Shown here: positions 7,878 through 16,650 of the stretch, in pieces
Layout of the letters: each line of letters starts with the position of its first letter
How positions within the stretch are numbered: position 1 is the stretch's first letter
From: Alphaproteobacteria bacterium
Lineage (GTDB): Bacteria > Pseudomonadota > Alphaproteobacteria > CALKHQ01
NCBI GenBank assembly: GCA_041396705.1
Contig: JAWKYB010000009.1
Location: 124,001-188,000, forward strand
Length of the DNA: 64,000 bases
Direction: 5' to 3'
Notes under the pieces: generated by a model
The model's database searches: none
What the model saw: the letters and a program-made list of their open reading frames with translations, nothing else
Told to the model about the DNA's origin: nothing
Program-made: the position numbers and the translations under genes

Positions 7878-8816
7878 ATGTTCTCGCTTGCTCGGCGTTG
7901 TCGCTTCGTCGTGGCGGTGACCTGTGCGCTGTCGACCGCTCCGTTGGCACGGCATGCCGCCGCGATGCCGGGCGACGCCATATTGCCCGCGCCTTCGATC
8001 TCGCGGGCGCTGGACGCCGTCCTGCTGCCGATCGACGACGACGTCATCGATGCCTTCGGGCTTGCGCCTGACGACTACGGCGTGCTGGTGCTGGCGGTGC
8101 AGCCCGGCGGCGTGGCCGATTGGTTCGGCATCGAGCCCGGCGACATCCTGTACGAGGTCGCCGGTACCCGCATCCGCAACCCGCGGCACCTCGACGCGCT
8201 GATCCTGCACTATCTGTGGCTGGGCGTGGAGGACTACGCCTTCAATTTCTATCGCGCGGGCCAGATCTATAGCGTCGAGACGCTGATCACCATCGAGTAC
8301 TACGAAGAGGTCGTTTCGTTCGAGGAAGTGTGGACCTGGGAAAGCTGGTCGTATTCGGAGTTCAGTTACACCGAATACATGGAAAGTTATGTTTCCGAGG
8401 TCGAGACCGCCTATTACGAGGAAGCGGCCCTGATCGAAGAGGAGGCGCTGGACGAGAGCGTCGTCGAGTCGGAGGTGTCGGAGGACGCGGTCTACGACGA
8501 CACCGGCGCGGCCGATGAAGCCCTCGACGAGGCGACGCCGTTTGCCGACGACGCCGGCGCCGATGATGGCCAGGACGCGGCGGCCTACGAAGACGGCGAC
8601 GCGGACGCCGTGCTCGATCCTTGCGCCGACGGTTCGGTCGACGAGGGCTGCTTCGAGGATGAGGCCATGGTCGATGAGCAGCCGTTCGAGGACGACGCGT
8701 CCTCCGAGGACGACGCGTTCGTCGACGAAGGCGGGTCCGAGGCCGAGGTCTATGACGACGGCGACGACGACTTTGGCGCTGTGGACGAATCCGGGGGCGA
8801 CGAGGTCCTGGAATAG
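7878..8816 (+). CDS. exported PDZ-domain protein with very acidic repetitive tail
   Basis: No named family recognised. From ATG 7878 the product is 312 residues. A signal peptide (MFSLARRCRFVVAVTCALST ... HAAA) is followed by a PDZ-like segment (VLVLAVQPGGVADWFGIEPG, then DILYEV, about residues 70-110). Next comes a Tyr/Trp/Glu-rich stretch (EYYEEVVSFEEVWTWESWSY and on, about 140-190). The tail is a long Asp/Glu-rich, low-complexity sequence to the end containing one close Cys pair (DPCADGSVDEGCFED). Predicted pI is very low. ATG 7863 is an alternative start but lies in a hairpin arm and precedes a poorer signal sequence. The product probably acts in the periplasm or outside the cell; metal or cation binding by the tail is speculation. 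Confidence 0.7.
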   Translation: MFSLARRCRFVVAVTCALSTAPLARHAAAMPGDAILPAPSISRALDAVLLPIDDDVIDAFGLAPDDYGVLVLAVQPGGVADWFGIEPGDILYEVAGTRIRNPRHLDALILHYLWLGVEDYAFNFYRAGQIYSVETLITIEYYEEVVSFEEVWTWESWSYSEFSYTEYMESYVSEVETAYYEEAALIEEEALDESVVESEVSEDAVYDDTGAADEALDEATPFADDAGADDGQDAAAYEDGDADAVLDPCADGSVDEGCFEDEAMVDEQPFEDDASSEDDAFVDEGGSEAEVYDDGDDDFGAVDESGGDEVLE

Positions 8817-9042
8817 GCTTCGTGAGACGGGGCGGTCATTGCAGGCGCGGCCGCCCTGCCCGGCAACGTCGCCGTAGGTCCTGTCGCCGGCAACGGAGGA
8901 TCGCCGGATCAGTTCCGGAGCGCGCCCTCAGGCCGGCAGACATCCGCGGCCTGGCCAGGGCGTTGTTGGAGAGCGTCGGGTTGGCCTGCTGCCAGTCGCT
9001 GCCGGGGTCGAGGTCCAGGATCGGTTCGACCTGCGGCCTGAC

Positions 9043-9495
9043 CTATTCGGCCCGCTCGGCGTATTCCTGAATCAGTCGCATATAGTCCTCCACTGGCGGA
9101 AAGGCCTCGTAGCTGTGCACGGCCGGCGTGGAGGCCCAGGGCAGCTTCTCGCTGGTCCAGGTCTCGATGAACGGCGAGAACCACGCCGGGTCGTCCAGCA
9201 TCGTCGGCCGCAAGTTGACGAACGGCATGATGTCGGCGCGCGTAAACATCCAGCTCTTGCAGTGCGGACAGAAGTTGTGCTGCGCAGGCCCGTGCAGGCC
9301 GCCGAGCACGGTTTCACCCCGGGTGACCGAGAAGCCCTCGGCCGGTATCGCCGCGCTGAGCGAGTAGGCGCTGGCGCTCATCTTCTGGCAACCTGAGCAG
9401 TGGCACGCCATGGTCAGCAGCGGTGGTGCACTGACCCGCAGCCGCACCTGGCCGCACCGGCAGCCGCCATGCCAGGGAAATCCCCGATCGCTCAT
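9043..9495 (-). CDS. GFA/CENP-V family zinc protein
   Basis: 150-residue cytoplasmic protein of the GFA family (glutathione-dependent formaldehyde-activating enzyme-like). Zinc-site cysteines appear in order: GGCRCGQVRLRV near residue 10, CHCSGCQK near 33, and FCPHCKSW near 75. The family fold is built around these CxC, CxxC and CxxC motifs. Most members have no proven substrate, and the formaldehyde role applies only to a few, so a precise function is not claimed. It is transcribed leftward, away from the regulator gene, with 136 bp between the two. Confidence 0.85.
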   Translation of the reverse strand: MSDRGFPWHGGCRCGQVRLRVSAPPLLTMACHCSGCQKMSASAYSLSAAIPAEGFSVTRGETVLGGLHGPAQHNFCPHCKSWMFTRADIMPFVNLRPTMLDDPAWFSPFIETWTSEKLPWASTPAVHSYEAFPPVEDYMRLIQEYAERAE

Positions 9496-9631
9496 GCCGG
9501 CACTCCTTTCGTTCGTGGTCAGCGTCGTCGCCGGTCACCGTGCACGGTCTCGGCGCCGGCGACTACGAGATTGCGGGATTGCGTCGCAAGCGATGCGCGT
9601 CCTGCAAAGGAAACAACTGGCAGCGGCCGAG

Positions 9632-10522
9632 TCAGGGGCCGATCCAGTGCACTGTCTCAAGATGCGAGATGTCGTAGCCGCCTAGCGCCTCGCTGCGTGC
9701 CCTGAACCGCTCGGTGCGGCAGAAGGCGAGCAGGGCCTGCAACGGTGACTCGAACCAGGCACGGCGGTCGACGAGCAGGTCGTAGCGCTCCTCGACCAGT
9801 GGCATGTAGGCGAGGCGGAACTGGCGCGCCATCGCCTCGAGCCCGAACGCTGCCTCTGCCGACCCGTCGGCGACCGCAGCCGCGATGTCGGACTCGGTGC
9901 GGGCGGTGGCCGGGGCGACCGACAAGTCAGCCACGGTCATGCCGGCCTCGCTGAGCAGGTGCTCGAACAGGATACGGCCGCCGGCGGTGGACTGGCGCAT
10001 CGCCACCCGCCGGCCACGCAGGTCGGGAATCCCCAGGATTTCGCGCGCGGCCGCCTTGGTCAGGATCAGCCCCTGGCGCCGCCGCGCCCACTCGACCAGG
10101 ACGGCCGGCTGGTCGGCGCAGGCGGCGCGGACATGTTGGACGTTCCAACTGTCGGTCGAGGGCTCGAACACGTGCAGACCGCAGGCTATGCCCTCGCCGC
10201 GGGCGAAACGCGCGATGCCGTCCAGGCTGCCGTCGAAGAAGGCGGCGAGCCCGCTGCCGGATTCGCGCAACGCCCAGTCGAGGAGGGGGTCGTGGCTGCC
10301 GACCAGGATGTTCGGCCGGGCAGCCGCGGGCAATGCCGGCACCGCCGGCGGGCGCACCGCCGCGCCCAGCAGGCTCTCGATCTCGGCGCGCGGGAACAGC
10401 AGCTTGCCGGTCAGGCGCCGGCAGGGCAGCTCGCCGGCGGATGCGAGCTCATAGACCTTGCGTTCCTTGACCCGCAACAGGGCCGCGACCTCGCGCGTGG
10501 TCAGGTAGTCGTGCTGCTCCAT
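9632..10522 (-). CDS. HTH (excisionase-like) regulator with PBP-like ligand domain
   Basis: 296 residues in two parts. Residues 1-55 are a MerR/excisionase-type helix-turn-helix (YLTTREVAALLRVKERKVYE ... LPCRRLTGKLLFPRAEIESLL). Residues 70-290 resemble the periplasmic-binding-protein-like domain seen in molybdate and tungstate sensors (NILVGSHDPLLDWAL; GRRVAMRQSTAGGRILFEHL; AAFGLEAMARQF). Regulators of this build often accompany tungstate or molybdate transporters. Control of tupBCA 4 kb away is therefore the leading idea, with the TGTTGTTTTT direct repeat as a possible site (inference). There is no signal peptide, so it acts in the cytoplasm. Confidence 0.75.
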   Translation of the reverse strand: MEQHDYLTTREVAALLRVKERKVYELASAGELPCRRLTGKLLFPRAEIESLLGAAVRPPAVPALPAAARPNILVGSHDPLLDWALRESGSGLAAFFDGSLDGIARFARGEGIACGLHVFEPSTDSWNVQHVRAACADQPAVLVEWARRRQGLILTKAAAREILGIPDLRGRRVAMRQSTAGGRILFEHLLSEAGMTVADLSVAPATARTESDIAAAVADGSAEAAFGLEAMARQFRLAYMPLVEERYDLLVDRRAWFESPLQALLAFCRTERFRARSEALGGYDISHLETVHWIGP

Positions 10523-10693
10523 CGTGTCCCGTCCGCACCGCCGGCCGCCACACTACCGGCCCAGGCGATGCCGGCCAAGCCGGGACGGCGCGGCATGTCG
10601 CCTGCAGCGTGTGGACGCGGCTTGCACATCGCCTGAAAATCGTGTCATTGCAGTTTCGTAGGGAATCAACGGGACGGCTGCGGGGGGCGAGCC

Positions 10694-11557
10694 ATGCCGG
10701 ACAGGTACGTCGCGACACCGGCGCCGCGCGCCGCGCTGTTGACCATCGTGCTGGCAATCGTCGGCGTGGTGCTGGCAGGATGCCAGACCCAGCCGGCACC
10801 GCCGACGCCGGTCTCGCTTCCCTCGCCCGAGCGCTTGTTCGGCTTGGATCTGGAACCGATCGCCGAGCCGGTGTTGCTGCGCTATCGGCCGGCCGAGCAT
10901 CTCGCCTTCCGTGCGACGCGGGAGTTGGTGGCCAGGGCTCGCGGCGCCACGGTGCTGAGCCAGCGCGACGAGGTCGTCGCGCTGCTTCACCTGAAGGAGG
11001 CGGGCGAGGGCCTGCTGCGCCTGACGGCGACCTTCTCGGTCCTGCGGGCCGACGCGACACCCGAGCTCGACGTGGAGCCTTTCCAGTTCGTCGGGCTGAT
11101 CACCGACCTGGGCGAGGTGCGCGAGGGCGACTGGCTGTTCAGCGAAACGGATCGGCTGACCCAGCCGCAGATGGTCCGCGTGGTCGATGCGCTCGGCGAC
11201 ATGTGGCCGCTCGGCCGCTGGCCGGATCTGGCAGTGACGCCGGAACAGGCCCAGATCTTCAACCGGATCGGCGCGGCCGCACCGTCGCGCCTGCAGTTCG
11301 AACTGCGCGGCAGCCGCTATCGCAACGGCGAGCGCGCGCTGGTCTTCACCTTCGCCGCGGCGCCGGACTTCGCAGAGGCGGCCGCCTCAAGGCGGTTCGA
11401 GGAGCTGTCGGGCGTGACCGTCGCCGGCTATTTCGCGGTCGACCCGGAACTGGGCTTCGTCACCGATTTCGCGACGCGGATGAACGGCGCGATGCGGGTC
11501 GCCGGCGACCGGGTGACCTTCACCGTCGCGACGCAAGGCGTGATCCTGCGGCCCTGA
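10694..11557 (+). CDS. predicted lipoprotein, paralogue 1 of a three-member family
   Basis: 287 residues. The signal peptide ends in a lipobox (IVGVVLAGC, Cys at about residue 29), so the mature protein should be lipid-anchored. The mature part has LLRYRPAEHLAFRATREL, GEGLLRLTATFSV, DVEPFQFVGLITDLGEV, TDRLTQPQ and MWPLGRWPD. The same blocks recur in the products at 11803-12588 and 15797-16645, so these are paralogues; I do not recognise the family. A GGGGGGCGAG ribosome site precedes ATG 10694. It is divergent from the HTH/PBP-like regulator. Sequence does not reveal an enzymatic motif; a beta-rich binding or envelope role is a guess. Confidence 0.75.
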   Translation: MPDRYVATPAPRAALLTIVLAIVGVVLAGCQTQPAPPTPVSLPSPERLFGLDLEPIAEPVLLRYRPAEHLAFRATRELVARARGATVLSQRDEVVALLHLKEAGEGLLRLTATFSVLRADATPELDVEPFQFVGLITDLGEVREGDWLFSETDRLTQPQMVRVVDALGDMWPLGRWPDLAVTPEQAQIFNRIGAAAPSRLQFELRGSRYRNGERALVFTFAAAPDFAEAAASRRFEELSGVTVAGYFAVDPELGFVTDFATRMNGAMRVAGDRVTFTVATQGVILRP

Positions 11558-11802
11558 CGGCGTGGCCGCAACCGGGCGCCATGCGGACGCAACGGGACAA
11601 GCAGGCGCAGCATCACGGACTATCCGCAGAGCCTCGGCGGCAGTCGACGCTATTCCGGCTGCCGCGACATCACGGTCGACGACGCGCTCGCAAGAGCGAT
11701 CATGCGCTGACCGGTGCGCAAGTCGCGGGTTGCGCCGGCGTGCGCCGTGACGGCATGCTGCCGGCACGACATGCTTGGACAGCCGCTGCTGAGCGGGGGA
11801 TC

Positions 11803-12588
11803 ATGGCCGCGGGCGTGAGACTTGCCGGCGTCGCTCTGGCATCGATGGCCGTGTTGCTGGCGGGCTGCCAGTCGCAGCCGCACGCCGGCGCCGCGCCGGC
11901 ATCGCCGCAGGCGGCCGAGCCGGAGCCGGACGGTGCGCTGCTGCGCATGCGCTACCGTGCGGCCGGGCCCGCCGTACTCTCGGCGTCGACGACCGTGCGC
12001 GCCATTGTCGACGGACAGGAGACGCTGCGTCGCGACGCTCTCAGCGCCACCGTCGCGCTGACGGATGCGGGCGAGGGCCTGCTGCAGCTCACGGTCGACT
12101 GGCGGGTCGAGGCGGCCGAGGTGTCGGCGCATCTGCCGGCGCGGCCGTTCCGGCTGGTCGCGCTGATCACCGACCTCGGTGCGTTGCGCGACCGGCGCTG
12201 GCAGTTCGATCCGGCCGACGCGGTGACGCCGGAGCGGCGGGCGGCGATCGAGGCCTCGCTGCTGGCCTATCTGCCCCTGATCGAATGGCCCGAGGCGCCG
12301 TTGGCCCCCACCGAAGTGGCCCGGCGGCTGGCCGCGGCGCCGTTGCCGGCGGACGGCGAACGGACCTTCGCTCTGTTGCCTACTGCGGCGCCGGGCTCGC
12401 GGCCGGCCTACCTGATCACGGCCAGCGGGACGCAGATCGACGGTCGTGGTCAGACCACGGGCCGCATCCTGGTCGACGGCCAGTCTGGCCTGCCGGTCGC
12501 GCTGCGCTTCGAGACGCGGCTGCTGCGCGAGGTCGAGGGCCGGATCCTGCGGATCGACCTGTCCACGGCCAGCGCGCTCGCGCTGTGA
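11803..12588 (+). CDS. predicted lipoprotein, paralogue 2 of a three-member family
   Basis: 261 residues with lipobox VLLAGC (Cys at about residue 23). Family blocks present: LLRMRYRAAGPAVLSAST, RRDALSATVAL, GEGLLQLTVDWRV, RPFRLVALITDLGAL, then LPLIEWPEAPLAP. It is the most divergent of the three and lacks the ERLFG/QLYGG entry segment. The C-terminus reads GRILVDGQSGLPVALRFETR, comparable to YYVIDAQSGLMLERRF in paralogue 3. ATG 11803 follows GAGCGGGGGA. It lies 245 bp after paralogue 1 and ahead of the iorA promoter region. Function unknown. Confidence 0.72.
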   Translation: MAAGVRLAGVALASMAVLLAGCQSQPHAGAAPASPQAAEPEPDGALLRMRYRAAGPAVLSASTTVRAIVDGQETLRRDALSATVALTDAGEGLLQLTVDWRVEAAEVSAHLPARPFRLVALITDLGALRDRRWQFDPADAVTPERRAAIEASLLAYLPLIEWPEAPLAPTEVARRLAAAPLPADGERTFALLPTAAPGSRPAYLITASGTQIDGRGQTTGRILVDGQSGLPVALRFETRLLREVEGRILRIDLSTASALAL

Positions 12589-12660
12589 CCCGGCCGATGC
12601 CGGCCGCAGCCGGATTACAGATGTTTTAGGACGAGCCGCCGGTGGCGGTCCTGTTGCCGC

Positions 12661-12688
12661 TTGGTGCGGTCCGCGCCGCGTGTATAAG
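12661..12688 (+). promoter_or_regulatory. sigma-70-like promoter for iorAB with long structured leader
   Basis: TTGGTG (12661-12666), a 16-bp spacer and TATAAG (12683-12688) with an adjacent upstream TG make the best promoter match near iorA. The implied leader to GTG 12833 is about 135 nt. It contains hairpins such as AGGCAG/CTGCCT (12724-12741) and a GCCGGC-flanked stem around 12772-12794, so post-initiation control is possible. Confidence 0.4.
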
Positions 12689-12832
12689 ATTTCGTTCCGC
12701 TCGCCTGTGTTGCCGGGGCAGGAGGCAGGCCTTGCTGCCTTCCGCGGCATGCGGACGGGCCAACAACACAAGCCGGCGGCCCCCGCCAGCCGGCGGCATC
12801 CCCCAAATGACAAGAATCGAGGGAGGTAATCC

Positions 12833-13285
12833 GTGGTATCCCTGAAAGTGAACGGTGTCGAACGAACGTTCGACGGCGACCCGGACACGCCGCTGCTGTG
12901 GTATGTCCGTGACGAGCTGGGCCTGCCCGGCACCAAGTTCGGCTGCGGCTGGGGCCTGTGCGGCGCATGCACGGTGCATGTCGACGGCGTGGCCGTCCGC
13001 GGCTGCCAGACGCCGGTCAGTGCGCTGGAAGGCAAGGCGGTCACCACGATCGAGGGCCTGTCCGAGGACGGCAACCATCCGGTGCAGGTGGCCTGGCGCG
13101 AACTGAACGTGCCGCAGTGCGGCTATTGCCAGTCCGGCCAGATCATGCAGGCCGCATCGCTGCTGGCCGAGAACCCCAACCCCAGCGACCAGGAGATCCT
13201 GGACGGCATGCAGGGCAACATCTGCCGCTGCGGCTGCTACCAGCGCATCGTGTCCGCGGTCCGCTCCGCCGCGACGGGAGCGTAA
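12833..13285 (+). CDS. iorA: 2Fe-2S subunit, isoquinoline 1-oxidoreductase-type molybdoenzyme
   Basis: 150-residue small subunit of the xanthine oxidase family carrying two 2Fe-2S clusters. The plant-type cluster ligands are in KFGCGWGLCGACTVHVDG plus RGC (about residues 40-62). The second cluster uses CGYCQSGQ (about 100) and NICRCGCYQR (about 135). It shuttles electrons from the molybdenum site in the large subunit encoded just downstream (4-bp gap). The GTG start at 12833 is preceded by GGGAGGT at good spacing. The two-subunit layout without a FAD subunit is what marks the Ior-type group, in which electrons usually leave to a cytochrome or the respiratory chain. Confidence 0.88.
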   Translation: MVSLKVNGVERTFDGDPDTPLLWYVRDELGLPGTKFGCGWGLCGACTVHVDGVAVRGCQTPVSALEGKAVTTIEGLSEDGNHPVQVAWRELNVPQCGYCQSGQIMQAASLLAENPNPSDQEILDGMQGNICRCGCYQRIVSAVRSAATGA

Positions 13286-13289
13286 GGCC

Positions 13290-15620
13290 ATGTTGCAGTA
13301 TCTCAACGGCCCGCTCGCGCCCGCTTCCTTGCCGGCCGCGGGTTTAACGATAATCCAGAACGTCAGCCGCCGTTCGTTCCTGAAGGGGGCGACCGGGCTG
13401 GTGGTGGCGATGCAGGTCATCCCGGCGCACGAGGCGAAGGCGTTCGACCCCTATCCGCACGGCGGGCAGGGCATGCCGCACGGCGTAGTCAACGACCCGC
13501 ACGTGTTCGTGTCGATCGATCCCGACGGCACGGTCACCATCGTCGCCCACCGCTCGGAGATGGGCACCGGCTCGCGCACCAGCATCCCGATGGTGATCGC
13601 CGACGAGATGGAGGCCGACTGGAGTCGGGTGAAGATCGTCCAGGCGCCAGGCGACGAGCCGAAATACGGCAACCAGGACACCGACGGCTCGCGCAGCCTG
13701 CGCCACCACATCCAGCCGGCGCGCGAGATCGGCGCGGCGGTGCGGCGGATGCTGGAGGAGGCGGCGGCGGCCCAGTGGGGGGTCGACGTCGACAAGGTGC
13801 GCGCCATCGGCCACGAGGTGGTGCACCAGACGCTCGGCCTGCGGCTGGGCTATGGCGATCTGGCCCAGGCGGCGATGGCGTTGCCGACCCCGGCCCGCGA
13901 CGTGCTGCGGTTCAAGGACGAGCGCGAGTTCCGCTACATCGGCCGCGGCGCCGTGCAGATCTACGACCTGCACGACATCACTACCGGCAAGGCGACCTAC
14001 GGCGCCGACGTCAGCCTGCCCGGCATGCGCTATGCCGTGGTCGCGCGGCCGCCGGTGGTCGGCGGCACGCCGACCGCCATCGACACCGCGGCGGCGATGG
14101 CGATTCCCGGCGTCGAGCAGGTGATCGAGATCCCGGGCAGCATCCCCCCGGCCAAGTTCCGGCCGCTGGGCGGCGTGGCGGTGATCGCGACCAGCACCTG
14201 GGCGGCGATCAAGGGCCGCGAGGCGCTGAAGATCGAGTGGGAGGACGGCCCGCACGCCGGCTTCAACACCGAGGCCTACCGGCAGGAGCTGAGCGCGGCG
14301 GCCAATGCCCCGGGCAGCGTGGTCCGCGACCAGGGCGACGCCGAGGCGGCGCTGGCCGGCGCGGCGCGCGTGTTCAGCCGCGAGTACTATCAGCCGCACA
14401 TGGCGCATGCGCCGATGGAGCCGCTGGCCGCGCTGGCCAACGTCGCCGACGGCAAGTGCGAGGTGTGGGGCTGCCTGCAGAGCCCCTATGGCGCCCGCGT
14501 CGACATCGCCGAGTTCCTCGGCATGAACGAGGCCGACGTCACGGTGAACGTCACGCTGCTGGGCGGCGGCTTCGGGCGAAAGTCGAAGTGCGACTTCGCC
14601 ATCGAGGCGGCCTATCTGTCGCGTGAGGTCGGTGCCCCGGTGCGGGTGCAGTGGACGCGCGAGGACGACATCCGCCACAGCTTCTACCACACCACCTCGG
14701 TCGAGAAGATCGACGTCGGGCTGGATGCCGACAACAACGTGATCGCGTGGCGCCATCGCAGCGCGGCCCCGTCGTTCCTGTCGACCTTCGCGCCGGACGA
14801 GGGCGTGCAGCACCCGATCGAGCTGGGCATGGGGCTGGGCGACATGCCCTTCGACATCGCCAACGTGCGGGCCGAGCAGTGCAAGGCCTTCGCGCACACG
14901 CGCGTTGGCTGGTTCCGTTCGGTGTCGAACATCCCGCGCGCCTTCGCGGTGCAGTCGATCGCGGCGGAGCTGGCGGCCGACCTCGGCATCGACCAGAAGG
15001 ACTTCCTGTTGCAGTTGATCGGCCACGGCGGGGTCATCGACCTGGCCGCGGCAGGCCTGCCGGAGGATTTCTGGAACTACGGCGAGCCCTATGCCGAGTT
15101 CCCCAACGACAGGTCGCGCCTGCGCAACGTCGTCGAGATCGCGGCGGCGGAGGCCGGGTGGGGCAAGTCGTTGCCGGCCGGCGAGGCGATGGGCATCGCC
15201 GCCCACCGCAGCTTCGTCTCCTATGTGGCGACGGTGGTCCGCGCCAAGGTGGAGAACGGGACCGTGCGCGTGCCGGAGGTCCATGTCGCCGTCGACTGCG
15301 GCTTCATGGCCAACCCGGAGCGCGTGCGCTCGCAGATGCAGGGCGCCGTCGTGTTCGCCATGTCGGCGGCCATGCACGGCGGCATCACCTTCGAGAACGG
15401 CCGGGTCCGGCAGTCGAACTTCCACGACTACCAGATGGTCCGCTCCGACAACTTCCCGGAGACGGTGCACACCCATGTGGTGCCGCACCCGTTCGAGGTG
15501 CATGCGACCGGCGTCGGCGAACCCGGCGTGCCGCCGTTCATCCCGGCGCTGACCAACGCCATCTTCAACGCCAGCGGCATCCGCATCCGCGACCTGCCGA
15601 TCGGCAACCAGCTGGCCTGA
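13290..15620 (+). CDS. iorB: molybdopterin-binding subunit, isoquinoline 1-oxidoreductase type
   Basis: 776-residue catalytic subunit of a molybdenum hydroxylase. The family inserts an oxygen atom from water into N-heterocycles or aldehydes. A twin-arginine signal (SRRSFLKGATGLVVAMQV, about residues 27-45) implies export as a folded holoenzyme to the periplasm. Landmarks are the aldehyde-oxidase/xanthine-dehydrogenase domain, the LLGGGFGRKSK loop (about 425-435), HMAHAPMEP near 370 and GVGEPGVPPFIPAL near 745 with the expected active-site Glu. The real substrate is unknown; isoquinoline is only the founding example. No Mo-insertion chaperone (XdhC type) or cytochrome partner is next to it. 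A strong terminator follows. Confidence 0.87.
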   Translation: MLQYLNGPLAPASLPAAGLTIIQNVSRRSFLKGATGLVVAMQVIPAHEAKAFDPYPHGGQGMPHGVVNDPHVFVSIDPDGTVTIVAHRSEMGTGSRTSIPMVIADEMEADWSRVKIVQAPGDEPKYGNQDTDGSRSLRHHIQPAREIGAAVRRMLEEAAAAQWGVDVDKVRAIGHEVVHQTLGLRLGYGDLAQAAMALPTPARDVLRFKDEREFRYIGRGAVQIYDLHDITTGKATYGADVSLPGMRYAVVARPPVVGGTPTAIDTAAAMAIPGVEQVIEIPGSIPPAKFRPLGGVAVIATSTWAAIKGREALKIEWEDGPHAGFNTEAYRQELSAAANAPGSVVRDQGDAEAALAGAARVFSREYYQPHMAHAPMEPLAALANVADGKCEVWGCLQSPYGARVDIAEFLGMNEADVTVNVTLLGGGFGRKSKCDFAIEAAYLSREVGAPVRVQWTREDDIRHSFYHTTSVEKIDVGLDADNNVIAWRHRSAAPSFLSTFAPDEGVQHPIELGMGLGDMPFDIANVRAEQCKAFAHTRVGWFRSVSNIPRAFAVQSIAAELAADLGIDQKDFLLQLIGHGGVIDLAAAGLPEDFWNYGEPYAEFPNDRSRLRNVVEIAAAEAGWGKSLPAGEAMGIAAHRSFVSYVATVVRAKVENGTVRVPEVHVAVDCGFMANPERVRSQMQGAVVFAMSAAMHGGITFENGRVRQSNFHDYQMVRSDNFPETVHTHVVPHPFEVHATGVGEPGVPPFIPALTNAIFNASGIRIRDLPIGNQLA

Positions 15621-15633
15621 ACGGCCCGGCGAG

Positions 15634-15662
15634 CGGCGGGGGCTTCGGCCCCCGCCGGCTTT
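15634..15662 (+). terminator. strong stem-loop terminator after iorB
   Basis: CGGCGGGGGC (15634-15643), loop TTCG and GCCCCCGCCG (15648-15657) form a perfect 10-bp GC stem with a stable UUCG tetraloop. GCTTT follows, 14 bp after the iorB stop. The T-run is short but the hairpin is strong. Confidence 0.75.
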
Positions 15663-15732
15663 CGCTGCCGCCGCTGCGATCTTTCAATCGATGTTCCATG
15701 CGACGGTGCCGGCGCACAGCCGCCGGTAGCAT

Positions 15733-15761
15733 TGACACGCCCGCGCAATCCCCGCATGACG
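15733..15761 (+). promoter_or_regulatory. possible promoter for lipoprotein paralogue 3
   Basis: A perfect -35 hexamer TTGACA (15733-15738) is followed after 17 bp by CATGAC, a weak -10 match. It lies 35 bp before the start codon and after the iorB terminator, so a separate transcript for the lipoprotein is plausible. Confidence 0.3.
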
Positions 15762-15796
15762 AACCGTACAGGTAGGCGATAGTCCGGGAATTTGCG

Positions 15797-16645
15797 ATGA
15801 GAGAAGACTTTTTCGCGCGCATGGTGCGTTCCATGCGTTCCGGCGTCCGCATCGTCGTGCCGGCCGCGGCCGTCGCGCTGGCGCTGGCCGGGTGCCAGTC
15901 CAACATCACCCAGCGCCAGGCCCCTACGCCGGCCCAGCTCTATGGCGGCGCGGTACAGCCGGTCAGCGGGCCGGTGCTGCTGCGCTACCGGCCGGTTGGC
16001 CCTGTGCAGCTCTCTGGGACGGTGCAGGCCAGCGCCGACGTCAGCAGCTACCACTTCGACAAGCGCGACGCCTTGTCCGGCAATGGCCGGATCGAAGCCA
16101 GCGGCGAAGGGCTGATCGCGCTGTCGGTCACATTCTCGGTCGGCGCGCATGAGCTGACCGAGGAGTTGGACGTGCAGCCGTTCACGCTGGATCTGTTGAT
16201 GACTGACCTGGGCGAGATCAAGGATGCCGATTTCAGCTTCGCTTCCGCCGACCGCCTGACCGACAGCGAGCGCACGGAGATCATCGAGACGATCATCTCG
16301 CTGTTTCCCATTTTCCAGTGGCCGGAGACCGCCATCCAGCCGGGCGAGCCGTTCACCGCCGTCAACTTCGCGGTGACGCGGGGCAATACGGTGATGCGCG
16401 AGACCGGCGACCTTGCGCTGCGAATCGACGGCGAGACCACCTATGACGGGCGGCGCGCCTATCTCATCGGATTCAGTGGGCGCGCACAGGGCACGTCAGG
16501 CGACAACGCTATCTCCGGCTACTACGTCATCGATGCGCAGTCCGGCCTGATGCTGGAGCGCCGGTTCACCGGCCGCGACAAAGACTATTTCCAGCAGCAT
16601 ATCGTGTACCGCGACTATGACGTGGAGTCCCACATCCGTTTCTGA
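15797..16645 (+). CDS. predicted lipoprotein, paralogue 3 of a three-member family
   Basis: 282 residues with lipobox VALALAGC (Cys at about residue 33). It shares with paralogue 1 the blocks PTPAQLYGG, GPVLLRYRPVGPVQLSGT, KRDALSGNGRIEASGEGLIA, LDVQPFTLDLLMTDLGEIKD, ADRLTDSE and FPIFQWPE. The C-terminal half (AYLIGFSGRAQG; YYVIDAQSGLMLERRFTG) reads like the C-terminus of paralogue 2. The gene is more AT-tolerant in codon use than iorB but not foreign-looking. It is separated from iorB by a terminator and has its own possible promoter. Family and function are unknown to me. Confidence 0.74.
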   Translation: MREDFFARMVRSMRSGVRIVVPAAAVALALAGCQSNITQRQAPTPAQLYGGAVQPVSGPVLLRYRPVGPVQLSGTVQASADVSSYHFDKRDALSGNGRIEASGEGLIALSVTFSVGAHELTEELDVQPFTLDLLMTDLGEIKDADFSFASADRLTDSERTEIIETIISLFPIFQWPETAIQPGEPFTAVNFAVTRGNTVMRETGDLALRIDGETTYDGRRAYLIGFSGRAQGTSGDNAISGYYVIDAQSGLMLERRFTGRDKDYFQQHIVYRDYDVESHIRF

Positions 16646-16650
16646 TCGCC

